NCBI GenBank assembly: GCA_017999215.1
Contig: JAGOBQ010000037.1
Span: forward strand, 1 to 15,423
Origin: Thermoanaerobaculia bacterium
GTDB taxonomy: Bacteria; Acidobacteriota; Thermoanaerobaculia; UBA5066
Length of the DNA stretch: 15,423 bases
Direction of reading: 5' to 3'
A program made the position numbers and the translations under genes. Every line of letters begins with the position of its first letter. The first letter of the stretch is position 1. A model generated the notes under the pieces. It ran no database searches. It had not been told where the DNA came from and saw only the letters and a list, made by a program, of their open reading frames with translations. This document shows positions 6,964 through 13,335 of this stretch, one piece after another.

Positions 6964-7284
6964 TCAGCCGCGCCGCGCCGCGGCGTGGCGCTCCCAGAAG
7001 GCGATGTCGGGCGCCTCCGCGAACGAGGCCGGGGCCGCCTCGATGAACGCCCTGAGGTGCGGCGTCTGGAAATGCGGCCCGAGGTACGCCTCCCGCGAGG
7101 TCCAGGTCTCGTACAGGAGGATCCTCCCCCGGTCGGACTCGTACGTGAGGAGCTCGATCCCGAGGCAGTCCGGCTCCTCCCTCACGACGGTCGCGATCAG
7201 CTCCGAGAGGAGGGCGAGGGCTTCGTCCTCCTTGCCGGGACGGGCCTGGTAGCGGATCAGGACGGTGATCGGGTCTGCGGCCAT
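6964..7284 (-). CDS. Antibiotic biosynthesis monooxygenase (ABM)-domain protein, putative quinol monooxygenase
   Basis: This 106-residue protein is a single ABM ferredoxin-like domain. It shows the opening strand ITVLIRYQARPGKEDEAL, the central conserved segment EPDCLGIELLTYESD, the strand ILLYETWTS and the helix AYLGPHFQTPHLRAFI with the conserved histidine pair (HFQTPH). Family members include YgiN-type quinol monooxygenases and related cofactor-free or haem-degrading enzymes acting as cytoplasmic dimers. The exact substrate cannot be assigned. The start is ATG at 7282-7284 with GAGGGGAG about 5 bp upstream. A 17-residue ORF with its own strong ribosome binding site ends 11 bp before this ATG (see 7296-7349) and may couple to it. 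Confidence 0.88.
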   Translation of the reverse strand: MAADPITVLIRYQARPGKEDEALALLSELIATVVREEPDCLGIELLTYESDRGRILLYETWTSREAYLGPHFQTPHLRAFIEAAPASFAEAPDIAFWERHAAARRG

Positions 7285-7295
7285 CGGTCTCCCCT

Positions 7296-7349
7296 CTACC
7301 CCTTCCGCCCGGCGACGAGGGGAGTTCCCGCGATCACTTTCACCTTCAT
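7296..7349 (-). CDS. Possible 17-residue leader ORF upstream of ABM-domain gene
   Basis: In the 198-bp gap upstream of the ABM-domain gene, the coding strand carries AAGGAGA, 5 bp before an ATG at 7347-7349. This ATG opens an ORF reading MKVKVIAGTPLVAGRKG and then TAG at 7296-7298. The ribosome binding site is as good as those of the real genes nearby, and the stop lies 11 bp before the next start, overlapping the spacing for its AGGGG site. It could be a translated leader that couples or regulates the downstream gene, a genuine short peptide gene, or the remnant of a lost gene. The short length means chance cannot be excluded. Confidence 0.35.
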   Translation of the reverse strand: MKVKVIAGTPLVAGRKG

Positions 7350-7482
7350 CCCGATCTCCTTCGGCGCCGGCGAGCTTCCCGTCCCGGGGAGAGCGGGTCC
7401 CTCCTCCGACCGGCGGCCTTCGCTTCGCGCGGAGGATAGACCGGGACGCGAGGATGCGGCACCCCGGGCCGGACGTCGCCGG

Positions 7483-7884
7483 TCAGAAGGCGCCCTCGGC
7501 CTTCATCCGCGCCAGCCCCGATTCCGCGAGTGCGGCGAGCTCGGCGAAGAGCGCCGCGTCGGGCGCGCGGAAGTTGAAGCACGACTTCCCCTGCATCCGC
7601 GCCTTCAGCTCCGGAGTCGCCCTTTCGAGGAGGTCCGGATACATGTAGACCGGGAAGAGGTGGAAGGAGACGTAGTTCTTCGTCACCTGGACCGCGCCGA
7701 AGAAGAGCTCCTTCTTCCACCGAGCGGAGTAGGGGGTGTTCAGCGAATAGCCTTTGGGTCCGTCCGCGGTCACCTTCAGCTCCTTCGCGTGAGGCGCGAG
7801 GATCGCCCGAAGCGCGGCGAAAGCCTCGGCGGACTGCTCGGCGGTGGCGCGGACGGGGGGCGTGCCGTGGGTTCTCGCGGACAT
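7483..7884 (-). CDS. DUF1801-like (YdhG/CyaY-like fold) protein
   Basis: This 133-residue soluble protein resembles the DUF1801 family, small proteins with an iron-chaperone-like (YdhG/frataxin-like) fold. Diagnostic segments are LKVTADGPKGYSLNTPYS, ELFFGAVQVTKNYVSFHLFP, VYMYPDLLE and MQGKSCFNF, followed by a C-terminal helix. Some relatives are annotated as iron chaperones, but biochemical evidence is thin and no metal ligand set is certain here. The frame is open up to 8007. The start was set at ATG 7882-7884 because AAGGAGGT lies 5 bp upstream, and the upstream extension is Arg/Pro-rich non-coding-like sequence. It stands alone between the GlsB-like gene and the leader-like ORF. Confidence 0.8.
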   Translation of the reverse strand: MSARTHGTPPVRATAEQSAEAFAALRAILAPHAKELKVTADGPKGYSLNTPYSARWKKELFFGAVQVTKNYVSFHLFPVYMYPDLLERATPELKARMQGKSCFNFRAPDAALFAELAALAESGLARMKAEGAF

Positions 7885-8022
7885 GACGACCTCCTTCGGC
7901 TCTCGATGCGGAGAGAGGCTACCAGCGTCCGGCGGGTCGTGGCGGCCGGGCGGAGAGTGTCGGCGCTGGAGGGAGAGACGGCGCCGCGGCGGCGAGAGTC
8001 GCGGCACGCGAGAATGCGGGGC

Positions 8023-8283
8023 TCAGACCTGCTTCGCTCTCCCCCGGACGAGGGTGTAGACGACGAGAAGGACGATCGCGCCGACGACGGCCATCAGGAA
8101 GCCCGCCGCCTCGCCCTCCTTGTAGAAGCCGACGAGCCTCCCGAGGAACGTCGCGACGAGCGAGCCCGCGATGCCGAGGGCCGTCGTCAGGATGAGGCCC
8201 ATGTTCTCCTTGCCGGGGTGGAGGAGCTTCGCGATGACGCCGATGACGAAGCCGATGAGGATGGTCCACAGGATGCTCAGCAT
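8023..8283 (-). CDS. GlsB/YeaQ/YmgE family membrane protein
   Basis: This 86-residue hydrophobic protein matches the transglycosylase-associated/GlsB-YeaQ-YmgE family. It shows a first helix MLSILWTILIGFVIGVIAKL, the conserved PGKENMG loop, a second Gly-rich helix (ILTTALGIAGSLVATFLG) and a third (FLMAVVGAIVLLVVYTLV) ending in a basic tail RGRAKQV. Length is typical (about 80-90 residues). Family members sit in the inner membrane and are often induced by general stress or stationary phase, while the molecular activity is unknown. The start is ATG at 8281-8283. No good Shine-Dalgarno is visible, so the start rests on alignment with the usual family N-terminus. It is 45 bp downstream of the haemolysin III family gene. 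Confidence 0.9.
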   Translation of the reverse strand: MLSILWTILIGFVIGVIAKLLHPGKENMGLILTTALGIAGSLVATFLGRLVGFYKEGEAAGFLMAVVGAIVLLVVYTLVRGRAKQV

Positions 8284-8328
8284 GAAGGGATTGTCTGCCC
8301 CGGAGCGGCGGGCCGCAATTCCGCGGGA

Positions 8329-8994
8329 TCAGGCCCGGCCCGACCAGCCCCAGATCGCGACGAAGTGGCAGGCGCTCCCCGCGAGGACGAAGAGGTGCCA
8401 GACCGCGTGCGCGTAGCGCACCCGCTTCGCCGCGTAGAACGCGACGCCCCCGGTGTAGAAGAGTCCGCCCGCCGCCAGCCAGGCGAGCCCGGGCCAGGGG
8501 ACCACGGCGAGGAGCGGCCGGGCCGCGACGACGACGAGCCAGCCCATGACGACGTAGAGGCCGACCGCGACCTTGTGGACCCTCTTGCCGAGCGCGAACT
8601 CCAGCGCGATCCCGGTCCCGGCGATCGCCCAGACGAGGGAGAAGAGCGTCCATCCCCACGGCCCGCGAAGCGCCCCGAGCGTGAACGGCGTGTAGGAGCC
8701 GGCGATGAGGAGGTAGATCGCCGTGTGGTCCAGCTTCTGGAGCACCTGCTTCGCGCGCGAGGGGCGCACCGCGTGGTAGAGCGTCGAGATCAGGTAGAGC
8801 GCAATCAGGGTCGCGGCGAAGACGGAGGCCCCGACCACCTCCACCGTCCCCCACCGCCGCGCCGCCGCGACGACGAGGAACGGGAACGCGACGACGCTCG
8901 CGAGGAGGCCGACGCCGTGCGTCACGCTGTTGGCGATCTCCTCGCCCTTCGTGAGAGGGCGCGGAGCGCGGGAGGGCTCCGTCATCGGCGTCAT
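8329..8994 (-). CDS. Haemolysin III (HlyIII/YqfA, PAQR) family membrane protein
   Basis: This is a seven-helix membrane protein of about 221 residues from the HlyIII/PAQR superfamily. Conserved features include GEEIANSVTHGVG at the start (His26), the segment LYLISTLYHAV, the signature KLDHTAIYLLIAGSYTPF and the last-helix motif AHAVWHLFVLAGSACHF. The conserved His and Asp residues correspond to the metal-site residues of PAQR receptors. Despite the name, most bacterial members are not toxins and are linked to membrane lipid homeostasis. Three start codons lie in a 9-bp repeat (9012, 8994, 8985). The ATG at 8994 has GAGGA 5 bp upstream and is preferred, while the 9012 start (227 residues) has no visible ribosome binding site. 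The long upstream extension of the frame overlaps the regulator gene and is a shadow. Confidence 0.9.
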   Translation of the reverse strand: MTPMTEPSRAPRPLTKGEEIANSVTHGVGLLASVVAFPFLVVAAARRWGTVEVVGASVFAATLIALYLISTLYHAVRPSRAKQVLQKLDHTAIYLLIAGSYTPFTLGALRGPWGWTLFSLVWAIAGTGIALEFALGKRVHKVAVGLYVVMGWLVVVAARPLLAVVPWPGLAWLAAGGLFYTGGVAFYAAKRVRYAHAVWHLFVLAGSACHFVAIWGWSGRA

Positions 8995-9016
8995 CGGCGT
9001 CCTCGCGGTCATCGCC
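8981..9016. repeat. Short imperfect 9-bp tandem repeat at start of HlyIII-family gene
   Basis: The + strand shows GTCATCGGC twice (8981-8989, 8990-8998), followed by two degenerate copies (GTCCTCGCG, GTCATCGCC). On the - strand this places alternative ATG codons at 8985, 8994 and 9012 and encodes a repeated Met-Thr-Pro. Slippage here would alter only the N-terminus in steps of three residues. Confidence 0.6.
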
Positions 9017-9059
9017 GCAATCGTACCCCGGTGCCCTCGGCCGCACCGCCGGCTCCCGT

Positions 9060-10139
9060 TCACCCGCGGAGGTAGTGCCCGTAAGGCGAGGGGGTGCTCC
9101 CCGCCTCGTGACGTGGCGCCCAGTGGCCGAAGAAGACCGCCGCGACGAGCTCCTGCCGGGTCGAGGTGCCGGTCTTCCCGAAGAGCGACTTCAGGTGGTC
9201 CTGCACCGTCCACTCGGTCACCTTCAGCCGCCGCGCGATCTCCTTCGTCGCCCTCCCGCGGGTCACCTCGGCGAGGACCGCGCGCTCCCGCGGCGTCAGG
9301 GCGAGCGCGCTCGCGACCACTTCCGCGATCTGGAGCGGCCGAGCCCTCTCGACGAGGACGGCGACGCGCCCTCCGACGACCGTGCCGTGGAACGCGAGCC
9401 ACCCGCCGCCGGCCGCCGTCGTCACGCGCGCCGGGCGCCCCGCTCTCGCCCGCGCCGCGACGGCGAGGACGGCCTGCGGCGCCGCGCCGGGGACGGGCCC
9501 TTCCAGGAGCTTCACCGCCTCGGGGCTGGCGTCCTCGACCGTTCCTCCCTCGCCGACGAGGAGCACTCCCGGCGGGTCGCCGTCCACGTCGGCGGGGCGC
9601 GACGATGCCGTCCGGAGGAGAGAGAGCCGGAGAAGCCTCGCCAGCGGACGGGCGACCGCGGCGAGAGCCTCCGCCTCGGCGATGCGGAAGGTCGAGCCCC
9701 GCCCCCGGAGGAGCTGCACGCTCCCCCACGTGACGCCCGCGTCCGCGAGGACGAGCCGCAGCTCGTCCCCGAATCCCGCAGGCGAGAAGGCATTCCTGAA
9801 GCGGGCGCTCCGGGAAGGGTCGCCCCCCGTTTCAGCCGTCAGGACGGCCACGGGCCGGGCCCGGCGGGCGACCTCGGGCATCGGCGCGACGTCCTCCGTC
9901 CGGTACTCCGCCTCGAAGAGAGCGGCTTCGAACGCGTGGTCTCTCTCGCAGCCGTCGAGCGCGCAGTGCGTGAACATGGCCGTGACCGGGTCGAGCGTCG
10001 CGACGCAGGCGACGTCGAAGCCGACGGCCGGGCGAAGCGCGGCGGCGATCCGGAGCCGGAGCGCCTCGTGCTCCTCGCCGCGCAGCGCCGCTTCCTCGAG
10101 CCTCGGGAGGACCCGTCGGAGCCGATCGGGAAGGGACAT
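9060..10139 (-). CDS. LuxR-type helix-turn-helix transcriptional regulator with N-terminal sensory region
   Basis: This is a 359-residue one-component regulator. The C-terminus (about 280-335) is a LuxR/GerE-type helix-turn-helix, recognisable from LTPRERAVLAEVTRGRATKE, IARRLKVTEWTVQDHLKSLF and the following KTGTSTRQELVAAVF. The first about 200 residues look like a GAF-type sensory domain (FDVACVATLDPVTAMFTHC at about 34-52). A short PAS-like stretch follows (GVLLVGEGGTVEDASPEAVKLL, split across about 203-224). No receiver-domain phospho-acceptor pattern is seen, so control by small-molecule binding is more likely than by a kinase, although the ligand is unknown. The start at ATG 10137-10139 lacks a clear ribosome binding site, but the upstream extension to 10283 would overlap the divergent gene's start. 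It is divergent from the YdhR-like gene, a likely target. Confidence 0.88.
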   Translation of the reverse strand: MSLPDRLRRVLPRLEEAALRGEEHEALRLRIAAALRPAVGFDVACVATLDPVTAMFTHCALDGCERDHAFEAALFEAEYRTEDVAPMPEVARRARPVAVLTAETGGDPSRSARFRNAFSPAGFGDELRLVLADAGVTWGSVQLLRGRGSTFRIAEAEALAAVARPLARLLRLSLLRTASSRPADVDGDPPGVLLVGEGGTVEDASPEAVKLLEGPVPGAAPQAVLAVAARARAGRPARVTTAAGGGWLAFHGTVVGGRVAVLVERARPLQIAEVVASALALTPRERAVLAEVTRGRATKEIARRLKVTEWTVQDHLKSLFGKTGTSTRQELVAAVFFGHWAPRHEAGSTPSPYGHYLRG

Positions 10140-10209
10140 CGGACCGAGTGTTCCACACCCCCCGGGAATCTGGGATGGGCGGCCTGCTCGCCCGCCCCTA
10201 CCTTTCTCT

Positions 10210-10245
10210 CGTTCGGCGCGCCGCCCCGAGCGGCGCCGGAGAACG
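10210..10245. promoter_or_regulatory. Composite inverted repeat in divergent intergenic region
   Basis: A 7-bp stem GCGCCGC/GCGGCGC (10218-10224 with 10230-10236, loop CCCGA) is flanked by a second pair CGTTC/GAACG (10210-10214 with 10241-10245). The element lies between the LuxR-type regulator gene and the YdhR-like gene, ending just before the latter's ribosome binding site. It could be an operator for the regulator or a hairpin in the 5' leader. Its role is inferred from position only. Confidence 0.35.
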
Positions 10246-10263
10246 AAACCGAGGGAGGTCCCC

Positions 10264-10587
10264 ATGGTCCGAATCGTCCGCATCTCGTTCGCCTACGACG
10301 GGTCCTACGACCAGTTCGAGCCGATCCTGCCCGCCTTCGCCGAGAAGGCGCGGAGCGTCCCCGGCCTCGTCTGGAAGATCTGGACCTACGACGACGACGC
10401 CCACCGTGGTGCCGGCCTCTACCTCTTCTCGGGAGAGTCCGAAGCGCGCGCGTACCTCGAGTGGATCGTCCCGCAGATGCGGAGCCTCGCGAAGGACGTC
10501 TCGGCGGAGCTCCTCCGCGTCCACGAGGGGGCGACCCGCGCGACCCGGGGTCCGATCGACGTCCCCGCGGCGTCGGTCGCCGCCTGA
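10264..10587 (+). CDS. YdhR-like small monooxygenase
   Basis: This 107-residue protein matches the YdhR family (putative mono-oxygenase with a dimeric alpha+beta barrel). Visible features are MVRIVRISFAYDGSYDQFE at the N-terminus, PGLVWKIWTYDDDAHRGAGL with the conserved Lys-x-Trp and Gly-containing strand turn, and LYLFSGESEARAYLEW. Family members are about 100 residues. E. coli YdhR has a known structure but an unproven substrate. The start is ATG at 10264-10266 with GGGAGGT 4 bp upstream. Longer upstream frames are shadows. It is transcribed away from the LuxR-type regulator across a 124-bp gap carrying an inverted repeat, which suggests local regulation, and it appears monocistronic with a hairpin after it. 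Confidence 0.88.
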   Translation: MVRIVRISFAYDGSYDQFEPILPAFAEKARSVPGLVWKIWTYDDDAHRGAGLYLFSGESEARAYLEWIVPQMRSLAKDVSAELLRVHEGATRATRGPIDVPAASVAA

Positions 10588-10599
10588 ACGGGTAGGGCC

Positions 10600-10631
10600 G
10601 GCGGAAGCGGTCCCCAGGGGCCGCTCCCGCC
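10600..10631 (+). terminator. Long GC-rich hairpin after YdhR-like gene
   Basis: The arms GGCGG-A-AGCGG and CCGCT-C-CCGCC pair as two 5-bp stems separated by one mismatch (10600-10610 with 10621-10631). CCCC and GGGG in the apex can partly extend the stem. It starts 12 bp after the YdhR-like stop and lies before the hppA promoter region. There is no T-tract, so it is a probable rather than certain terminator. Confidence 0.45.
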
Positions 10632-10709
10632 CGTCCCGGAAGGCGGGTCTGGAGCCGCGTCGGCTCGCGCCGTCGTCCCTGCCGGGAACCGTTCACTCCC
10701 GGAAACGCC

Positions 10710-10738
10710 TTGAAATGTGCCTTGGCGCGGCAGAGAAT
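10710..10738 (+). promoter_or_regulatory. hppA: Candidate sigma70-type promoter for hppA
   Basis: TTGAAA (10710-10715, 5/6 match to the -35 consensus) is followed after 17 bp by GAGAAT (10733-10738, 4/6 match to the -10 consensus). A transcript would begin near 10745 with a leader of about 58 bases. It is the most AT-rich patch in the gap between the YdhR-like gene and hppA, which supports the call, but the -10 match is only moderate. Confidence 0.35.
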
Positions 10739-10757
10739 CACGCGCTTCAGGTTTCAC

Positions 10758-10777
10758 GGGGAGTTCCGGGGGAGTTC
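10758..10777. repeat. Direct repeat GGGGAGTTC, 11-bp period, upstream of hppA
   Basis: Two exact copies of GGGGAGTTC occur at 10758-10766 and 10769-10777. Their starts are 11 bp apart, about one helical turn, and they lie 26 bp before the hppA start. They are downstream of the candidate promoter, a position where a repressor or a leader-RNA element could act. No known binding-site family is recognised. Confidence 0.5.
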
Positions 10778-10802
10778 GAGAAGACAGCAAGGGGGACCCG
10801 TA

Positions 10803-13214
10803 ATGAGCCAGCTGCCCAGGCAGGTCACACCTCTCGGCTTTGCCGCCCTCACCGCCCTCCTGGCCGGTGCGCCGGCCGCGGCCGAGACCGGCACGTCGTC
10901 GGGCATCGACGCGATCTGGTGGATCGCGCCGATCTCCTCGGTCGTGGCGCTCGCCATGGCGTGGGTGCTCTTCCGGATGATGCGCGCGGCGCCCGCCGGA
11001 AACGACCGGATGCAGGAGATCGCGCAGTACGTCCGCGAAGGCGCGTTCGCGTACCTGCGCCGCCAGTACCGGGTCGTCGGGATCGTCTTCGCGGTGCTGG
11101 CGGCCCTCCTGGCCGTCCTGGCGTTCATGGGGATCCAGAACCCGTTCGTCCCCGTGGCGTTCCTGACCGGCGGCTTCTTCTCGGGCCTCTGCGGCTTCAT
11201 CGGGATGAACACGGCGACCCTCGCCTCCTCCCGGACGGCCGAGGGGTGCCGCCACTCGCTGAACCGCGGCCTGCAGGTCGCGTTCCGGAGCGGCGCGGTC
11301 ATGGGGCTGATCGTCGTCGGCTTCGGCCTCCTCGACATCTGCATCTGGTACCTCGTCCTCGACAACCTCGTCTACACCCCGGCGAACATGCTCAACGGCC
11401 TCAAGGCCTTCGGGCTGACGTTCGTCCACGCCGGGACGAACGAGCACGACAAGCTCGTCGAGATCACGGTCACGATGCTGACGTTCGGGATGGGAGCTTC
11501 CACCCAGGCCCTCTTCGCGCGCGTCGGTGGCGGCATCTACACGAAGGCCGCGGACGTCGGCGCCGACCTCGTCGGCAAGGTCGAGGCCGGGATCCCCGAG
11601 GACGACCCCCGCAACCCGGCGACGATCGCGGACAACGTCGGCGACAACGTCGGCGACGTGGCCGGGATGGGCGCGGACCTCTACGAGTCGTACTGCGGCT
11701 CCATCCTCTCGACCGCCGCGCTCGGCGCCGCGATCCCCGCTCTCGGCAAGGTCGGCGTCCTCGCCCCGATGATCGTGGCCGGCGTCGGCACGGTCCTTTC
11801 GATCATCGGCATCTTCATGGTCCGAACGCGGGAGGAGGCGACGCAGAAGAACCTCCTCCGCTCGCTCCTCACCGGCACGCTCGGGGCCAGCATCCTGATC
11901 GTCCCGGCCGTCGCGCTCCTCGCCTGGTTCGGCTACGTGCCGCAGGGCGTCTGGATCTCGGTCATCGCCGGCCTCTTCGCGGGCGTCATCATCGGCCAGG
12001 CCACCGAGTACTACACGTCCGACGAGTACTCCCCGACGAAGGGGATCGCCAGGCAGTGCACGATGGGCCCCGCCACCGCGGTCATCGACGGCATGGCGGT
12101 CGGAATGCACTCCACGGCGATCCCGGTCGTCACGATCGTGGCCGCGATCCTCGTCTCCTACTGGGCCCCCGGCGGATTCCGCGACGTGGCGCTCGGCCTC
12201 TACGGCATCGGGTTCGCAGCGGTCGGCATGCTCGCGACGCTCGGCATCACGCTCGCGACCGACGCGTTCGGCCCGATCGCCGACAACGCCGGCGGCAACG
12301 CCGAGATGGCCCACCTCCCCGCGGAGGTCCGCCACCGCACCGACGCCCTCGACTCGCTCGGCAATACCACCGCCGCCACCGGCAAGGGCTTCGCCATCGG
12401 GTCGGCGGCGCTGACCGCGATGGCGCTCCTCGCCGGGTACCTCGAGGAGATCCGGGTGTGGCTCGGACGCATGGCCGCCGAGGCCCCGGGCCTCCTCGCC
12501 ATCCAGGGCCCGATCGCCTTCTTCAAGGGGAAGACCGCCGAGGCCCCCGCCGACGTCGTCGCGGCGGCCGGCGCCGCGGGGAAGACTCTCGTCGGCACGT
12601 CGGACGCGACGATGGCCACGTTCATGGCGGCCTACGACGCGACGCTCATGAACCCCGCCGTCCTCTGCGGCATCTTCATCGGCGCCATGATGGTCCTCCT
12701 CTTCTCCGCGCTGACGATGAAGGCGGTCGGCCGGGCGGCCGGCTCGATGGTCGAGGAGGTCCGCCGCCAGTTCAAGGAGTTCCCGGGCATCATGGAGGGA
12801 ACGCAGAAGCCCGACTACGCACGGTGCGTCGAGATCTCCACGGCCGGCGCCCAGCGGGAGATGCTCGTCCCCTCGCTCCTCTCGATCGTCGTCCCCGTCC
12901 TCGTCGGCATCGTCTTCGGGGTCGCCGGCGTCATGGGCCTCCTCGTGGGCAGCCTCTCCTGCGGCTTCGTCCTCGCGATCATGCTGAACAACGCCGGCGG
13001 CGCGTGGGACAACGCGAAGAAGCACATCGAGCGCGGCAACTTCGGCGGCAAGGGGTCCGAGGCCCACAAGGCGGGCGTCACCTGCGACACGATCGGCGAC
13101 CCCTTCAAGGACACGACCGGACCGTCGCTGAACATCCTCATCAAGCTGATGACGATGGTCTCGGTCGTCTTCTCGGGCCTCGTCGTGGCCTGGGGCGGCA
13201 AGCTGTTCTTCTAG
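10803..13214 (+). CDS. hppA: Membrane-bound ion-translocating pyrophosphatase, K+-dependent type
   Basis: This 803-residue inner-membrane enzyme hydrolyses pyrophosphate and pumps H+ and/or Na+. Catalytic motifs are all present. They are KAADVGADLVGKVE (248-261), DDPRNP and ADNVGDNVGDVAGMGADL (267-293), GQATEYYTSDEY (in the middle), DNAGGNAEMA, and GDPFKDTTGPSLNILIKL (765-782) with Lys769 and Asp770. The segment GNTTAATGKG (520-529) has Ala524 and Gly527, the pair that marks K+-dependent enzymes, whereas K+-independent ones have Lys and Thr. Glu295 in DLYES sits at the TM6 position typical of Na+-pumping and some K+-dependent H+-pumping subfamilies, so the coupling ion remains open. The N-terminus looks like a cleavable signal peptide (APAAAE), and a loop at about 545-605 is long. 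The start is ATG 10803 with AGGGGG about 8 bp upstream. Monocistronic, followed by a strong terminator. Confidence 0.97.
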   Translation: MSQLPRQVTPLGFAALTALLAGAPAAAETGTSSGIDAIWWIAPISSVVALAMAWVLFRMMRAAPAGNDRMQEIAQYVREGAFAYLRRQYRVVGIVFAVLAALLAVLAFMGIQNPFVPVAFLTGGFFSGLCGFIGMNTATLASSRTAEGCRHSLNRGLQVAFRSGAVMGLIVVGFGLLDICIWYLVLDNLVYTPANMLNGLKAFGLTFVHAGTNEHDKLVEITVTMLTFGMGASTQALFARVGGGIYTKAADVGADLVGKVEAGIPEDDPRNPATIADNVGDNVGDVAGMGADLYESYCGSILSTAALGAAIPALGKVGVLAPMIVAGVGTVLSIIGIFMVRTREEATQKNLLRSLLTGTLGASILIVPAVALLAWFGYVPQGVWISVIAGLFAGVIIGQATEYYTSDEYSPTKGIARQCTMGPATAVIDGMAVGMHSTAIPVVTIVAAILVSYWAPGGFRDVALGLYGIGFAAVGMLATLGITLATDAFGPIADNAGGNAEMAHLPAEVRHRTDALDSLGNTTAATGKGFAIGSAALTAMALLAGYLEEIRVWLGRMAAEAPGLLAIQGPIAFFKGKTAEAPADVVAAAGAAGKTLVGTSDATMATFMAAYDATLMNPAVLCGIFIGAMMVLLFSALTMKAVGRAAGSMVEEVRRQFKEFPGIMEGTQKPDYARCVEISTAGAQREMLVPSLLSIVVPVLVGIVFGVAGVMGLLVGSLSCGFVLAIMLNNAGGAWDNAKKHIERGNFGGKGSEAHKAGVTCDTIGDPFKDTTGPSLNILIKLMTMVSVVFSGLVVAWGGKLFF

Positions 13215-13249
13215 GCGAGCCTGCCGCGCGGACGCGGCGGCCGAAGGTC

Positions 13250-13281
13250 GAAGAGGGGCGCGTCTTCACGCGCCCCTCTTC
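13250..13281 (+). terminator. Strong intrinsic-type terminator after hppA
   Basis: A perfect 14-bp stem (13250-13263, GAAGAGGGGCGCGT, with 13268-13281) closes a CTTC tetraloop and is followed by CTTTC. It lies 36 bp after the hppA stop. The - strand nucleoside kinase gene ends at 13336, so the same hairpin may stop transcription from both sides. Confidence 0.8.
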
Positions 13282-13335
13282 CTTTCGGGCGGCGTCGACC
13301 GCCCGGCGACCCGGCCGCGGGCCCCGCTCGCGGCC

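Noticed and set aside
7885..8022. Possible gene or extension between the DUF1801-like and GlsB-like genes
   Set aside because: No start with a ribosome binding site, no conserved-looking translation and no clear hairpin; it appears to be a plain intergenic spacer.
6985..9075. 696-codon + strand frame across several small - strand genes
   Set aside because: It spans four or more independently supported - strand genes and intergenic gaps, with composition typical of antisense frames in high-GC DNA.
8995..9729. N-terminal extension of the HlyIII-family frame
   Set aside because: The extension overlaps most of the regulator gene on the same strand and is Arg/Gly/Ala-rich. Family length and the ribosome binding site favour a start near 8994.
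10140..10283. N-terminal extension of the LuxR-type regulator to 10283
   Set aside because: It would overlap the divergent YdhR-like gene start and adds Arg/Gly-rich sequence not seen in the family.
10419..13067. 882-codon - strand frame opposite hppA
   Set aside because: Shadow of the conserved hppA frame; acidic/basic low-complexity translation and no recognisable domain.
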